Of a stretch of DNA of 64,000 nucleotides, positions 32,936-42,460 are shown one piece after another. Under the pieces are notes generated by a model. It searched no databases and was not told the origin of the DNA. It worked only from the letters and a program-made list of their open reading frames with translations. How positions within the stretch are numbered: position 1 is the first letter of the stretch; each line of letters begins with the position of its first letter. The position numbers were made by a program, and so were the translations under genes. Source of the DNA: Treponema sp. (lineage in GTDB: Bacteria > Spirochaetota > Spirochaetia > Treponematales > Treponemataceae); NCBI GenBank assembly GCA_016290995.1, contig JAEEVR010000002.1:1-64000 (forward strand), written 5' to 3'.

Positions 32936-35900
32936 TCAAGTTTGAGCCGCGTCCCTTAGGTCAATTCTGGTCAATTCATAAATTTCCTTTCCGGTTTGGG
33001 TCAACTTGTAAAAGTCGGCCCTGCAGACGTCGTTCCAAGACTTAGGACCGTAATCGCCGCCCTTCCATGGGTCCATAACCGAAAGCTTTGAGCTTTTGTA
33101 ATTGCCTGGGTCGTCGTAAGTCAAAGAGTCAAAAAGAACGGAATGGCTATCGTTGATTCTTAGATGGGTAAAATAAACGTCGCTTTGGCTTTTGGAATTT
33201 TCCACCAACCGGTTAAAGACGCTTTGCCTGTTGTCCACAAGCTTTTTTCCGACCGCAAGGTCTGCGGACACCGAAAAGTCTTTTCCGTCTTTTTGCAAAT
33301 AGTCTCCGCCGGCGATCGCGTTTACCGCCGCCGCGTAAGAGTCGCCTGAACCGATTAGATTCTTTTGAGAGACTCCGTTTTTGTCAGTTCCGTAAAGATA
33401 CAAGTCTTCTTTGTTTAAAATATCGTTGGCTTGCGAAAGAGTCGTAACGCTTCCAGTTATCGAATAGGCAATGTAGGCGGCGGTGGCCAAGGTACAGCCA
33501 TAATTTTTTATGTCCAGGCTATAGGTTTCGGGCTCGTATCCGTATTCTTCGTTTGCGACGCCTTCCACGATTTCCGATTCAGCCTTTGCCCTTGCCTCGC
33601 GCTCAATCCGTTCCAAATCGCCCGCGGCCGCGGCGTTTTTCTTTTTTGAACAATATTCCTTTAACTCTTTGGCCACATAGCGCTCAACGGCGTTTTCTTT
33701 TGCGGCCTTATTGTATTCATCCATCGAAAGGCTTTGGCCCAAAAGGATTCCTCGATTTTCTTGGACGTTTTGGAACCATGGCTGCTCCAGCAATTGGGCA
33801 AAGCCTGTCTTGCCTTGGCCTTCTTTTGACGCGTCGTTGTCCAGGGCTTGGGCGTACAAGGCGTAAACGCCGGCCATTCCGTTTTGCTTGTAAGCGTTTG
33901 CCATTACGCCCAAGGAATTGTCGCTGACCGCGCTTAAGTCAAAGTCCAGCGCTTGCGAGGCAAAAGACAAAACAGAAGAAATCTGCGCCATGGAGTCTAG
34001 GTCAGAGTCCGACTTTAGCTTGTCCTTTGCCTTTTGGATTTCTTCTTGGGTGTACGCGGAGCCGTCGGATTTTTTTAGCTTGGAAAAGTCCATCGCGTCA
34101 ATGGCCGCGGCCTTGTCCATTCCGTTTAGGTTTTGCAAGGACGCGCAAGAGGCGATCAAGGCTTGGCCTTCCATCCCCCTCTCCAAAAGCGCCTGGTCCA
34201 AAATTATCGCGTCATCCAAAGTCTTGCCAAATTTTGCCGAAGCGTCGCCGTCCTCAAACAAAAGCCGGCGCTTTTGGCTGAACAAATCCGACGCAAGCTG
34301 AACGTTGTCCTTGCCGCCCGACCAAGCCAAAAGGTTTGAGGCGTTTAAAAGCGCCTGATCTTCTTGGCTGCCGGATTTTAGGCTGGAAACCTTTGCCGAG
34401 TCCTTGGCGCCTTGCGAAAAAGCCGCAAGGCTTTGCAATGAAAGGTCCGCTCCGCCCTTTCCAAAAGCCGCCTTAAAGCCACCGTCCGAAACTCCCAATT
34501 CCAGCAAACCGACGCCGCCTGCGCTTAGAACATTTACCTTAAAGTCTCCCGTGGCCAAATAGTTTAGACCTTGCCCGGCCAGGCTTCCGATTGTGGCGTT
34601 CATCGACTGAATGTTTCCGAAAACTTTTGAATTTAGCGCAAGGCCGTTTGCGTCCAAATTGTTGACGGCGCCAAGGCTATGACCCAAAAGATTTCCGGCG
34701 GCGCTTGTGATCGCGCCCGCGTCAAGCCAAGAAGAAGCGGCCTTGTCCCAATCCATTTTGCCGCTTGCAAAGTCAAAGGCGTTTGCGTAGTTTGAAGCCG
34801 CATTGTTCAAGTAGCCTGTGGCCGCGCTTTGCATTCCGTTTAGGATTTGGCTTCCCGCTCCGCCCTTAAAAAAGTCAGAAGCGTTTTTTAAGAAATTTCC
34901 CGCCGCGCTGCCTATCGCATTGATTCCCTTTGAAACAAAGGACAAAAGCCCTTGCTTGGCAAAGTCCGAGGCGACTTCGCCAAAAGACTTGTAGCCCAGT
35001 CCGACGTCCAGCATTCCAAAAACCGCGTCGTCAACATATCTAAGGGCGTAAAAGGCTGGGAAAGAGGAAACGATGTCAAACACAACTCCGACAATATCCC
35101 TTATTGAAGGAAAGTCAAAGTCGCCGATTTTCGTAAGCTTTTGGCAGTAAATCGGTTTTTCAAACTCGGAAGCGGCGGCCGCCGACACGATGGAATTCCA
35201 TTGAAAGTCAAGAAGGATTTTTCCGATTTGTCCAGAACCAAAATCCTTTACATTGCTTTCGCGCGATTCCGTCGGATCTACATTTTGTTTAAAGACCGGA
35301 GCCTTTCCTATGTGCTCGGCGAGGCGGCCGCCTGTTTTTTGGCTTGAAGGAGATCCAAAAATTTCTTCCGACCAATCCTGGATTTTTTTCTGCGCCTCTT
35401 CCACCTTTTTCATAATGTAATATTCGCTGGAGCCGGAATACGCCGAAGCGTCCAAGTCGTATGTCGGCGAGGCGGCGGTAAAGTATTCGTAGCGGTGGAC
35501 TTCTTGCCTTTTTCTGCTCACGCCAAGCACGGCCACGTCAATTATGGCGTTTCGGTGGATAAGGGAATCCACCGTATAGCCCGCCTCGCGGACCATTTCA
35601 AGCTCCCAGTTTTCGACGTCCTTGTTCTTGCCTTTTATGTCTTCCAAGCGCTCCCTTACGCTTTTTTCAAGAAAAGTCTGGCATTGTTGGGCAGACGCTT
35701 TTGCGGCGCTTTCTTGGACGCTCTTTTGCAATTCCCTTTGCGCTTTTAAGGCTAAATCGCAGTCTTTTATCAACGAAGAATCCATTTTTTCAAAAAAGAA
35801 TTGGGAATAGGATTCGTTTTGCGCCGCAAAAGCAAGGTTTTTGGTCAAATCCGCAAGGCGCGAAAACTTTTCGGCGTCGCAAATTGAATCGACATAACTT

Positions 35901-38900
35901 TGGCTTTGGCCGTTTTTTCCAAAAGCCGACTCTAACTTTTGGACCGTAGAATATGAAATTTGCGGTTGGCCGCTTCCTTGCAAGTACTGCTTAAAAAGCC
36001 AATCCTCTTTTTGGCTCAAGAAGTCTTTGTAATTTTCTTCCCATTCAGCGCTTGAATTTTGGTAATTCTTGGCAAATTCCCTTTGCCAAGAATTGTATGC
36101 AAGGTTGATTTTTTCTTTGGCGCAAAGCCATTCTTCTTGAGCGGTGTCCAAAATTATTGTGTTTTTGTCTTCCCAAAGGAAGCGTTGCTGGTCAAAATCC
36201 GCGTAGATAAACGAGCTTACGCTTTTTTGTTGGTCAAAGCGGTTTTTGTTTGAGTAAGCCACAGCCTCTTCCGCCAAGGAATTGTAAAGGGCAAAGGCTT
36301 GCCCCATATAGTCTTCCGTCTGCCGGTTCATTTTTGAGGGCATGCTTCTAAAAAGGTCTTTTGAATAAAAAGAAAGCAAGTCTTGGTAATACCCAGCCTT
36401 GTCAAAGGTCAAATCGCCTTCCCTGGACGCGACAAAATTTTCAAGGGCGGCCTTTTTATTCGCGTAGTTTTCCTCCAAAACCTCGCTCATTCTTTGCATC
36501 GCGCTTCTTATGTCGTAAAAGTCTTCTTTGGCGGAAAGCGCTTCAAAAAAGTCCTTTAAATCGCTTTGCCCGGATTGGCTGTCGCGGACAGTCATAAAGT
36601 ACGAAGCCTTTACTCCCAACGTTCCCAAATCAAAGGCTTCGCCCAGAGAATTCTTAAAGTCTTCCCAAGTTATTTTCTTTTGGTCCAAAACTTTTTTTCC
36701 GGTAAGGAGAACGTTCAGCTTTTCCCTTTCTTCCTTTTCTTGCTTTTTCGCCTTAAGCCAGTTTGCCTCCAGTTTTTGATAGTTGGAAAGCCGTTCCTCC
36801 AAGTTGATTTTGCAGCCGTTCCTTACCGCTTCCATATCGTCAGCGTAAGCGCGGAACTGGTCGGCAAGGGCCTGACAAGCGATGGCAAGCCCCAGATATA
36901 ACGCGGCCTGCGGCGCGGCCCACGCCCCTATTCCAAAAGGAAGCGCGCAGATAAAACTAAAGACGGCCGCCATAGAAAAGAAAATCTTGGCGTCCTGATC
37001 ATTCGTTGACTCTTCGCTTCGAACTCTTTTTAGAGGCGTTTCCATTGCAGCCGCAATAAACGCGTTCCTAAAGGCCTTGTCCAAATCCAAATTCTTGGAC
37101 AGCGTTTGTTCCGAATAAAGAATGAATTTAGCGATGTCCTCCTCGCCTCCCAAAGAAATGACGCGGTCGTAGGCCTCCTTTATGATTTTCATTCGTTCAT
37201 TATAATAAAGCTTGCTTACGTCGACTCCATGAATGGAATCGGACAAGTCGCCTATCTTAAAGTTATCGTTGACCGTTGGATCCTCGCCGGAATTGAACCA
37301 ATCGCCCTTTTGGCCTTGCTTTGCCTCGCTTTTTATTTGAAGGACGCAAAAATATAAGTCAACCAAACCATAAGGCTTGTTTTTTAACGCTTCCAAAAAA
37401 TCCAAGGCGTCGATTTTGGCCTTGGTTGAATAATACTCGTTTTGGTAAACGTCGGTTTGCAAGACTGAATAATCAGAAAGATATTCGGTCAAAAGGCTTT
37501 GATTTTGTTCCGGAAGCGCGTCAAAATTTTTATTTAGAGAAAAAGAATAATTATTGTCTTGGTCCACGCTTGCGACAAGCAGGCTTTTTGCAAAGTCAGA
37601 AACGCAAGCTTGCCCTCCTTGCGGAACGGATTCAGAAACCAACTTTTGCTCGGCCGCCCGCAACTGGTTTTGCGCCGCAAAAAGTTTTTCCGTTTGGTCG
37701 GCCACCCGGCTTTCGTATTCAAACAGCATTATTCGGCCCTTATAATAGTTTAGGCACTCCGTTTTGTACTCGTCAATAAAAGGATCGGCCTTTTCTTGTT
37801 CGATTGCATTCAAGGCGTCAAGAGCGGCCCGGGCTTTTTCCAAGGCTTGTCGCGAAGTCCTTGTCATTTCGTTTGGGTCGTAGGAACCGTGAAGATATTC
37901 GTTTTGGGCGTAAAAATAAATTTCTTGGGCCAAGCGGTAGTCCCGGCGCGCTTCTTCCAGCTTGTCGTAAGCCTTTTGGGCTTCTTCCAAAAACCTGTTG
38001 TAAGCGTCGCAAGCCGCGATATACCTGTTGATTTTGCTGTCCGCCCTTCCGGAACTTATTCCGTCCAGGCTTCTTTCGTATTCTCTTTGAACGGCTTGAA
38101 CCGCGCCGCCTTGCCGCGTCATCCTTAAGTCAACGCTTTCTATTTCCTTAGCGCTTCCCAGCAAAAAATCCAATCGCGAAAATATTTCCAAAAGCAATTC
38201 CTTTCGCCCATAAGAAAGCCGCTTAAAATTTTCCCTGTCATAGCCCAACGATTCAAGGCTGTCGTTTTCTTGAAGCAAAAATTCTTCGCACTCTTGGCAA
38301 AACCAATTTATCGGCGAATATGTGATTTTTCCAAGCCACTCCGAGCACGCCTTGACTTTTTTAGCCACGTCTTTTTCCAAAGCGCCGCAATCCTGTTGGC
38401 ACTGCAAAAGCTCTTTGTACAATTCCACCGCTCCCAAAACAAAACCGGAGGCGCCTTTCGCGGCCTTGTCCAAATCGGCAAAGTATTCCTCAAGATTTTT
38501 TCCCGGCCCCAAAAGGATTCTTTCTTGGACTGCGGCTTTTGCGTCCTGCGCCTCTTGGTCCAAAATCGCGCGGGAATACGCCTTATAGTCTTGAAAAATG
38601 CCTTCAAAATCCAAATTCCCGTCAAAAAACTCGTGGATTTCCTCTCCGCTTCCGTCCAACATCAAAAGAATCGCCTCTTTTTCCGCGGAATCGTCGCCGG
38701 CTTCTTCATAGCCTTTTTCTATTGCGGCCCGCAACAAGTCTATTTGTTCCGAAAGATTTTTTTGATAGGCATCCTCTTCTTCCAAGCAATAATGATAAAG
38801 AAAGCGCTTAAAGTCTTGGCTGTCGTAATTCAAAGAATCCAAGTCAAAAAGCATTTCCAGCGAAGGATCTTCTTCAATCCGTTCCAACAGCTCCAGCCTT

Positions 38901-40969
38901 TCTTGGTAGATTTGGTCGTAAGCGTTTCGCTCTTGGTCAATCCGTTCCAACAGCGTTTGGGAGGCGGCCAAAGCCTCGTAGTATTTGTCACGTTCCGCCA
39001 AAAGGTCAAGGCTCTTTTCTTCCGCCTTGGCTATGGCGCTTTGATAGTTTTCTTGCGCCAGCTTGTAGGCTTCAAGCGCGTCGGCCAAGTTTTTTTCCGT
39101 TTGAGCGGCCCATTCCAAATCGCTAAAATCGTTTTGGGCGTAAGACGCCACGGCCTCAGAAATTTGAACCCGTTTTGTCCAATAATCAACCAGCCATGAG
39201 GCCTTGGCTTTTTCGCTGGAAAGCTCGTCAACGATTTTTATGTTGGCGCAAGAATCCGAATACAATGAATAAAGGGCGCTCTTTGCCCTTTGCGTAAAGG
39301 CGTCGTACAAGTCAAGCCATTCAAAAAGCTCTTGATAAACGGCCAGCAAATCGCTTGCGTCCGCCAAACAATCCCAATACTCTTCCGCAACGCCGCCCGC
39401 ATAGCGCCTGTCATGCAAAATTTTGTTGCAAGCCTCGCAAAGCCTTTGGGCGCTGTCATTTTTGGAATAATTCCAAAAATCGTATCCGCTGTTGTAATCG
39501 TAGCCCTCGCCCGTCCATTGGCTTAGCGGAGCGTGGCCGCCGGAACTTTGGCTTAGCCTATACTGTTCGTCCCTCCAATAGCTCATGGCGTCCATATATT
39601 CGTCGTACTTTTTTTGCTCGATTTTTTTGTGGCAGTCATTAAGACTGTTGACAAGGCTTTCTTTCCAAGAATAGATTTGGTTTTTTAAATATGAAGTTGA
39701 AACTAGGCTTAAATCAAAATTTTTTCCTACAGGATTGTCTTCGCTCTTCCAATAAGAATAGAGGCCGTTGTATTTTTCGCCCCAACGCTCGTACCAAAGC
39801 TCAACGCCCTTTTGAGCGATTTCAAGAATGGCGCGGCTTTGGGCGTAGGCTTCTTCTTGGCTTTGAACGATTTGCTTTTTTTGCTCGCTTTCCCAAAGCA
39901 AGGCGTTTTGAAAATCCCGCAAACTTTGTTCGATTTCTTTGTCCAGCGACTCAAGCTTTTGCCGCCATTCGCTCCTTCCCTCTTGGATTTGCGCCTCAAT
40001 TTTTTGGCTCCAAGCAAGCTTTCTGTTTTGCAACTCATCGTAGGCCTCCTGCCATTTTTGGTTGTCGTTGACATATATGTTTTCCGCCTCTTTTTCCCAA
40101 TCCGAGCGGGCGCTCAAAAATTCCTCCTCTGCGTCGCTCCACTTTTTTAGGCCCAGCTCCAGCTCGTTTTCAAAGCGGCTAAGCCAGTTTTCCTCCGCCT
40201 CTTTTTTTGCCTGCAAGTCTTTTTGGTCAACAAAGCCCGGCTGCTCTTGCAAGGAATTAAAAAGCCGCTCTATCGACCGCTCGCTTTCGTTTTCGATTTG
40301 GCTTGCAAGCTTGTCGGCGATAAAGAGCGCCGCTTGGCTGTCGCTCATTCTTTTTAAGGAATCGTGGTCGTACAAAAGCTTGTTGGTCAATTCGTTAAGG
40401 GCTTGGCGCTCGACAAGGTAGGCCTCTCGCTCAAGGCTTTGAAAAGCGGCCCCTTCCGTATAGCGCTGGATTGTCTCTTGCGCTTTTTGTTCATATTGGG
40501 CCTTTGCCTCCAAAATGTTTTCTTTGGAGACGATTCGACTTTTGTTTCCGTCTTGGTCCGTGTAAAAAAATTCTTGGGCAAGTTTTTTTAGTTCCGCATA
40601 AAGCGCGGACTTTTGGATTTCTTGAACTTGGGACTTTTTCTTCTCCAAAAACCATTCGTTAAAGACGCCCCTTGCCCGCTCGCTTAAGTCTTCTTGCAAG
40701 CGCTTTCTTTCAAAAGCCCAATCTTCCAAAGAAGCCGTCTTTAACTCCAGAGCGCTTTGCTCCCATTCGCAAATGGACGCGTCCAAGCCCTGGCTCAAAA
40801 GCTCCTCAAAGCGCTCTTGGCTTGTTTGAACTTTGGCTCGCTCCAAGTACAAGTCCAAAGTCCTTTGTCCGGCCAAAAGGCTTTGCGCGTAATCCACAGC
40901 CGACAACGCATTGGCTGAATAAAAAAGCAGCGCCAAAAAAGCCCACAACCTTAAAATTCTTTCTTTCAA
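32936..40969 (-). CDS. Giant secreted helical protein with C-terminal C39-like cysteine peptidase domain
   Basis: The protein has 2677 residues. The start is TTG 40969, with AGGAGG at 40981-40976; no ATG is close. A signal peptide is followed by about 1900 residues of mostly helical, Gln/Glu/Lys/Ala-rich sequence with many coiled-coil-like stretches (WSQKIEAQIQEGRSEWRQKL and similar). A hydrophobic segment occurs near the middle (FFSMAAVFSFICALPFGIGAW). Then comes a Gly/Ala/Asn/Ser-rich region (about 1990-2200). The end resembles a C39-type peptidase with C2492 (YGCTLATAAY), H2609 (DSHSVLF) and D2633 (VMDPW). It recalls the very large structural proteins described in Leptospira and other spirochaetes, but I cannot confirm homology. 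The giant architecture with an enzymatic tail also recalls polymorphic toxins. No immunity-like neighbour is evident. Confidence 0.8.
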   Translation of the reverse strand: MKERILRLWAFLALLFYSANALSAVDYAQSLLAGQRTLDLYLERAKVQTSQERFEELLSQGLDASICEWEQSALELKTASLEDWAFERKRLQEDLSERARGVFNEWFLEKKKSQVQEIQKSALYAELKKLAQEFFYTDQDGNKSRIVSKENILEAKAQYEQKAQETIQRYTEGAAFQSLEREAYLVERQALNELTNKLLYDHDSLKRMSDSQAALFIADKLASQIENESERSIERLFNSLQEQPGFVDQKDLQAKKEAEENWLSRFENELELGLKKWSDAEEEFLSARSDWEKEAENIYVNDNQKWQEAYDELQNRKLAWSQKIEAQIQEGRSEWRQKLESLDKEIEQSLRDFQNALLWESEQKKQIVQSQEEAYAQSRAILEIAQKGVELWYERWGEKYNGLYSYWKSEDNPVGKNFDLSLVSTSYLKNQIYSWKESLVNSLNDCHKKIEQKKYDEYMDAMSYWRDEQYRLSQSSGGHAPLSQWTGEGYDYNSGYDFWNYSKNDSAQRLCEACNKILHDRRYAGGVAEEYWDCLADASDLLAVYQELFEWLDLYDAFTQRAKSALYSLYSDSCANIKIVDELSSEKAKASWLVDYWTKRVQISEAVASYAQNDFSDLEWAAQTEKNLADALEAYKLAQENYQSAIAKAEEKSLDLLAERDKYYEALAASQTLLERIDQERNAYDQIYQERLELLERIEEDPSLEMLFDLDSLNYDSQDFKRFLYHYCLEEEDAYQKNLSEQIDLLRAAIEKGYEEAGDDSAEKEAILLMLDGSGEEIHEFFDGNLDFEGIFQDYKAYSRAILDQEAQDAKAAVQERILLGPGKNLEEYFADLDKAAKGASGFVLGAVELYKELLQCQQDCGALEKDVAKKVKACSEWLGKITYSPINWFCQECEEFLLQENDSLESLGYDRENFKRLSYGRKELLLEIFSRLDFLLGSAKEIESVDLRMTRQGGAVQAVQREYERSLDGISSGRADSKINRYIAACDAYNRFLEEAQKAYDKLEEARRDYRLAQEIYFYAQNEYLHGSYDPNEMTRTSRQALEKARAALDALNAIEQEKADPFIDEYKTECLNYYKGRIMLFEYESRVADQTEKLFAAQNQLRAAEQKLVSESVPQGGQACVSDFAKSLLVASVDQDNNYSFSLNKNFDALPEQNQSLLTEYLSDYSVLQTDVYQNEYYSTKAKIDALDFLEALKNKPYGLVDLYFCVLQIKSEAKQGQKGDWFNSGEDPTVNDNFKIGDLSDSIHGVDVSKLYYNERMKIIKEAYDRVISLGGEEDIAKFILYSEQTLSKNLDLDKAFRNAFIAAAMETPLKRVRSEESTNDQDAKIFFSMAAVFSFICALPFGIGAWAAPQAALYLGLAIACQALADQFRAYADDMEAVRNGCKINLEERLSNYQKLEANWLKAKKQEKEEREKLNVLLTGKKVLDQKKITWEDFKNSLGEAFDLGTLGVKASYFMTVRDSQSGQSDLKDFFEALSAKEDFYDIRSAMQRMSEVLEENYANKKAALENFVASREGDLTFDKAGYYQDLLSFYSKDLFRSMPSKMNRQTEDYMGQAFALYNSLAEEAVAYSNKNRFDQQKSVSSFIYADFDQQRFLWEDKNTIILDTAQEEWLCAKEKINLAYNSWQREFAKNYQNSSAEWEENYKDFLSQKEDWLFKQYLQGSGQPQISYSTVQKLESAFGKNGQSQSYVDSICDAEKFSRLADLTKNLAFAAQNESYSQFFFEKMDSSLIKDCDLALKAQRELQKSVQESAAKASAQQCQTFLEKSVRERLEDIKGKNKDVENWELEMVREAGYTVDSLIHRNAIIDVAVLGVSRKRQEVHRYEYFTAASPTYDLDASAYSGSSEYYIMKKVEEAQKKIQDWSEEIFGSPSSQKTGGRLAEHIGKAPVFKQNVDPTESRESNVKDFGSGQIGKILLDFQWNSIVSAAAASEFEKPIYCQKLTKIGDFDFPSIRDIVGVVFDIVSSFPAFYALRYVDDAVFGMLDVGLGYKSFGEVASDFAKQGLLSFVSKGINAIGSAAGNFLKNASDFFKGGAGSQILNGMQSAATGYLNNAASNYANAFDFASGKMDWDKAASSWLDAGAITSAAGNLLGHSLGAVNNLDANGLALNSKVFGNIQSMNATIGSLAGQGLNYLATGDFKVNVLSAGGVGLLELGVSDGGFKAAFGKGGADLSLQSLAAFSQGAKDSAKVSSLKSGSQEDQALLNASNLLAWSGGKDNVQLASDLFSQKRRLLFEDGDASAKFGKTLDDAIILDQALLERGMEGQALIASCASLQNLNGMDKAAAIDAMDFSKLKKSDGSAYTQEEIQKAKDKLKSDSDLDSMAQISSVLSFASQALDFDLSAVSDNSLGVMANAYKQNGMAGVYALYAQALDNDASKEGQGKTGFAQLLEQPWFQNVQENRGILLGQSLSMDEYNKAAKENAVERYVAKELKEYCSKKKNAAAAGDLERIEREARAKAESEIVEGVANEEYGYEPETYSLDIKNYGCTLATAAYIAYSITGSVTTLSQANDILNKEDLYLYGTDKNGVSQKNLIGSGDSYAAAVNAIAGGDYLQKDGKDFSVSADLAVGKKLVDNRQSVFNRLVENSKSQSDVYFTHLRINDSHSVLFDSLTYDDPGNYKSSKLSVMDPWKGGDYGPKSWNDVCRADFYKLTQTGKEIYELTRIDLRDAAQT

Positions 40970-41044
40970 TTTATACCTCCTGACATAGAGATATAAATTT
41001 TTTTCAAAAGTTTGGCTTATTTTTGCAAAAAAAACAAAAAATTA

Positions 41045-41073
41045 TTGAAATAATTTGGAATTCTCGCTATAAT
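41045..41073 (+). promoter_or_regulatory. Promoter of the tRNA-Arg/tRNA-Gly pair
   Basis: TTGAAA (41045-41050) and TATAAT (41068-41073) are 17 bases apart; tRNA-Arg starts 13 bases later. Confidence 0.8.
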
Positions 41074-41086
41074 AACGATGTTTTTA

Positions 41087-41160
<74 letters not shown>

Positions 41161-41171
41161 ATACTTGACTT

Positions 41172-41242
41172 GCGGTAGTAATACAACGGTAGTATGCGCG
41201 CTTCCCAAGCCCGACACGCGGGTCCGACTCCCGTCTACCGCT
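41172..41242 (+). tRNA. tRNA-Gly (CCC), with unusual T-loop
   Basis: A 71-base cloverleaf 11 bases after tRNA-Arg. The acceptor GCGGTAG pairs fully with CTACCGC. The anticodon loop TTCCCAA gives CCC. The anticodon stem CGCGC/GCCCG has a central C-C mismatch. The T-loop reads TCCGACT instead of the usual TTCGANT, so the position of the conserved T55 is C. The last base is shared with the convergent gene ending at 41242. Confidence 0.8.
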
Positions 41243-42084
41243 TAAAGAACCACTCGCTGGCGCAAGAGCGAAACGCCTTCCAACAAGCCACCCTTTAAAA
41301 TCATTTGTTCAATCGTTTCTTTTTTGTAGGAATCGGGATAAACCGCGACTATAGAATCGTCGCCGCCTTGCAAAAAGTTTTCCTTGCCAAAATCGCTGTA
41401 GCGGGTCGCGCCAACGCTGACAAAAATCTTTTTTGGAAAACCGGCGGCCATTAAATATGAGTGGATGTCTTCGGCAGGCCCCAAATTTTCTTGATTGTTA
41501 AACTTGTCCAAAAGCCAGTCGTTAAGCTTTTTTCCAAAGTATGAATAGCCGCAAACCGGACTGTTTTCGCCGTATTCGTAAAGCTTGTTTTGGCGCAGCA
41601 AGTAGGAGGCGATTCTGTAGCGGTCAAAGATTCCCGGCTCCACCTTAATCGCTTGCTCGCTAAAGCCCTTGCTGGAAGGGCCCCAATTTTTCTTTACGCT
41701 GATTTTTAGCGCGCCCTCTTTGCGGATGGAAACATCGTTTGACGCGCCAAAAAACTTTGGCTCCAGCGCGGCCAATTTTCCGTCAATCCACTCCGCGTCA
41801 AACACAATGGCCATCTCTGGCTCGATTTGAATTTTTTCTTCGCCTTTAGGAAAGACAATTTTTTTTGCGTCAAAAGGAAATACGTTTAAGAATGCGGGAG
41901 CGGAGTTTGCGCCTAGAGCGGAAGCCGCGGCCGGAATGTATGTAGGAAAAAGAGCCTTGGGAGCCGCCGAGTCCGCAACCTTAAGCTCATTAAAGTTTTC
42001 CGCCTCGCCGGCCTGCTCCAAGTGGCCGGTAAAGTTCCCCGCCACTCCAAAGCACGCCGCGTCTTTTAAATCAATCGTTTGCAT
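41242..42084 (-). CDS. DUF5718-like conserved protein
   Basis: The protein has 280 residues from ATG 42084, with AGGAAG upstream. The longer in-frame reading to 42177 runs through a perfect palindrome and is rejected. The N-terminus (DLKDAACFGVAGNFTGHLEQAGEA) resembles the conserved start of the DUF5718 family, which I recall as a widely distributed family of unknown function. Other visible segments are DRYRIASYLLRQNKLY and VCGYSYFGKKLNDWL. It has no signal peptide and no membrane segment, so it is probably cytoplasmic. No function can be proposed. Confidence 0.75.
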   Translation of the reverse strand: MQTIDLKDAACFGVAGNFTGHLEQAGEAENFNELKVADSAAPKALFPTYIPAAASALGANSAPAFLNVFPFDAKKIVFPKGEEKIQIEPEMAIVFDAEWIDGKLAALEPKFFGASNDVSIRKEGALKISVKKNWGPSSKGFSEQAIKVEPGIFDRYRIASYLLRQNKLYEYGENSPVCGYSYFGKKLNDWLLDKFNNQENLGPAEDIHSYLMAAGFPKKIFVSVGATRYSDFGKENFLQGGDDSIVAVYPDSYKKETIEQMILKGGLLEGVSLLRQRVVL

Positions 42085-42100
42085 AAACTTCCTTGCTTGC

Positions 42101-42147
42101 CCCGAAAAAAATAGGGGTCGACAAATGCGACCCCTATTTTTTTCGGG
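42101..42147. repeat. Perfect palindrome with 20-bp arms
   Basis: The arm at 42101-42120 is perfectly complementary to 42128-42147, with a seven-base spacer (ACAAATG). The arms carry A7/T7 tracts next to GGGGTCG/CGACCCC. It could act as a bidirectional terminator between the DUF5718-like gene start and the tRNA-Pro region, or be the remnant of a small palindromic mobile element. It overlaps at its right end with an 18-bp repeat of the tRNA-Pro 3' end. Confidence 0.85.
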
Positions 42148-42160
42148 ATGACAGGATTTG
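42143..42160. repeat. 18-bp copy of the 3' end of tRNA-Pro
   Basis: The 18 bases at 42143-42160 are identical to 42329-42346, the 3' end (acceptor and T-arm) of tRNA-Pro, in the same orientation. The 168 bases between (42161-42328) hold no gene; they contain GC-rich inverted repeats such as GGCCGC..GCGGCC and a further T-arm-like GGTTCAAATCCT (about 42258-42269) in the opposite orientation. A tRNA-end duplication is what an integration event leaves behind. Confidence 0.65.
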
Positions 42161-42328
42161 CCTTCCAGTCGCGTCATCCTGACGCTCCTTTCAGGCCGCC
42201 TGCGCTCACTTCCGGCCGCGTCCTTGCGGCCTCATCGGCTGTCGCCGCGTTCGCTCCGGTTCAAATCCTAAATGCTTGGCATAATCCTAAAAATTTGCCA
42301 ACAACAAAAATTTGAATTGCCTGACTAG

Positions 42329-42401
42329 TCGGGATGACAGGATTTGAACCTGCGACATCTTGCTCCCAAAGCAAGCGCGCTACCAGCTGCGCTACATCCC
42401 G
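42329..42401 (-). tRNA. tRNA-Pro (UGG)
   Basis: A 73-base cloverleaf on the minus strand: CGGGATG pairs with CATCCCG, anticodon arm CTTGCTTTGGGAGCAAG with anticodon TGG, T-loop GTTCAAATC. The 3' CCA is not encoded. Confidence 0.95.
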
Positions 42402-42414
42402 TAATGTGAAAGTT

Positions 42415-42443
42415 AATATACCAAAAGTCGCGGTCCGTGTCAA
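42415..42443 (-). promoter_or_regulatory. Promoter of tRNA-Pro
   Basis: On the minus strand TTGACA (42443-42438) and TATATT (42420-42415) are 17 bases apart; the tRNA starts at 42401. A GC hairpin (CGCGCCA/TGGCGCG) lies just upstream, after the lipoprotein gene. Confidence 0.85.
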
Positions 42444-42460
42444 CCGCGCCAAATGGCGCG

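Noticed and set aside
32743..33045. ORF of 100 codons on the plus strand
   Set aside because: It covers tRNA-Val, a terminator and the end of the giant gene; it has no family resemblance.
42085..42177. Longer N-terminus of the DUF5718-like protein
   Set aside because: It reads through a perfect palindrome and a tRNA-end repeat; ATG 42084 has AGGAAG.
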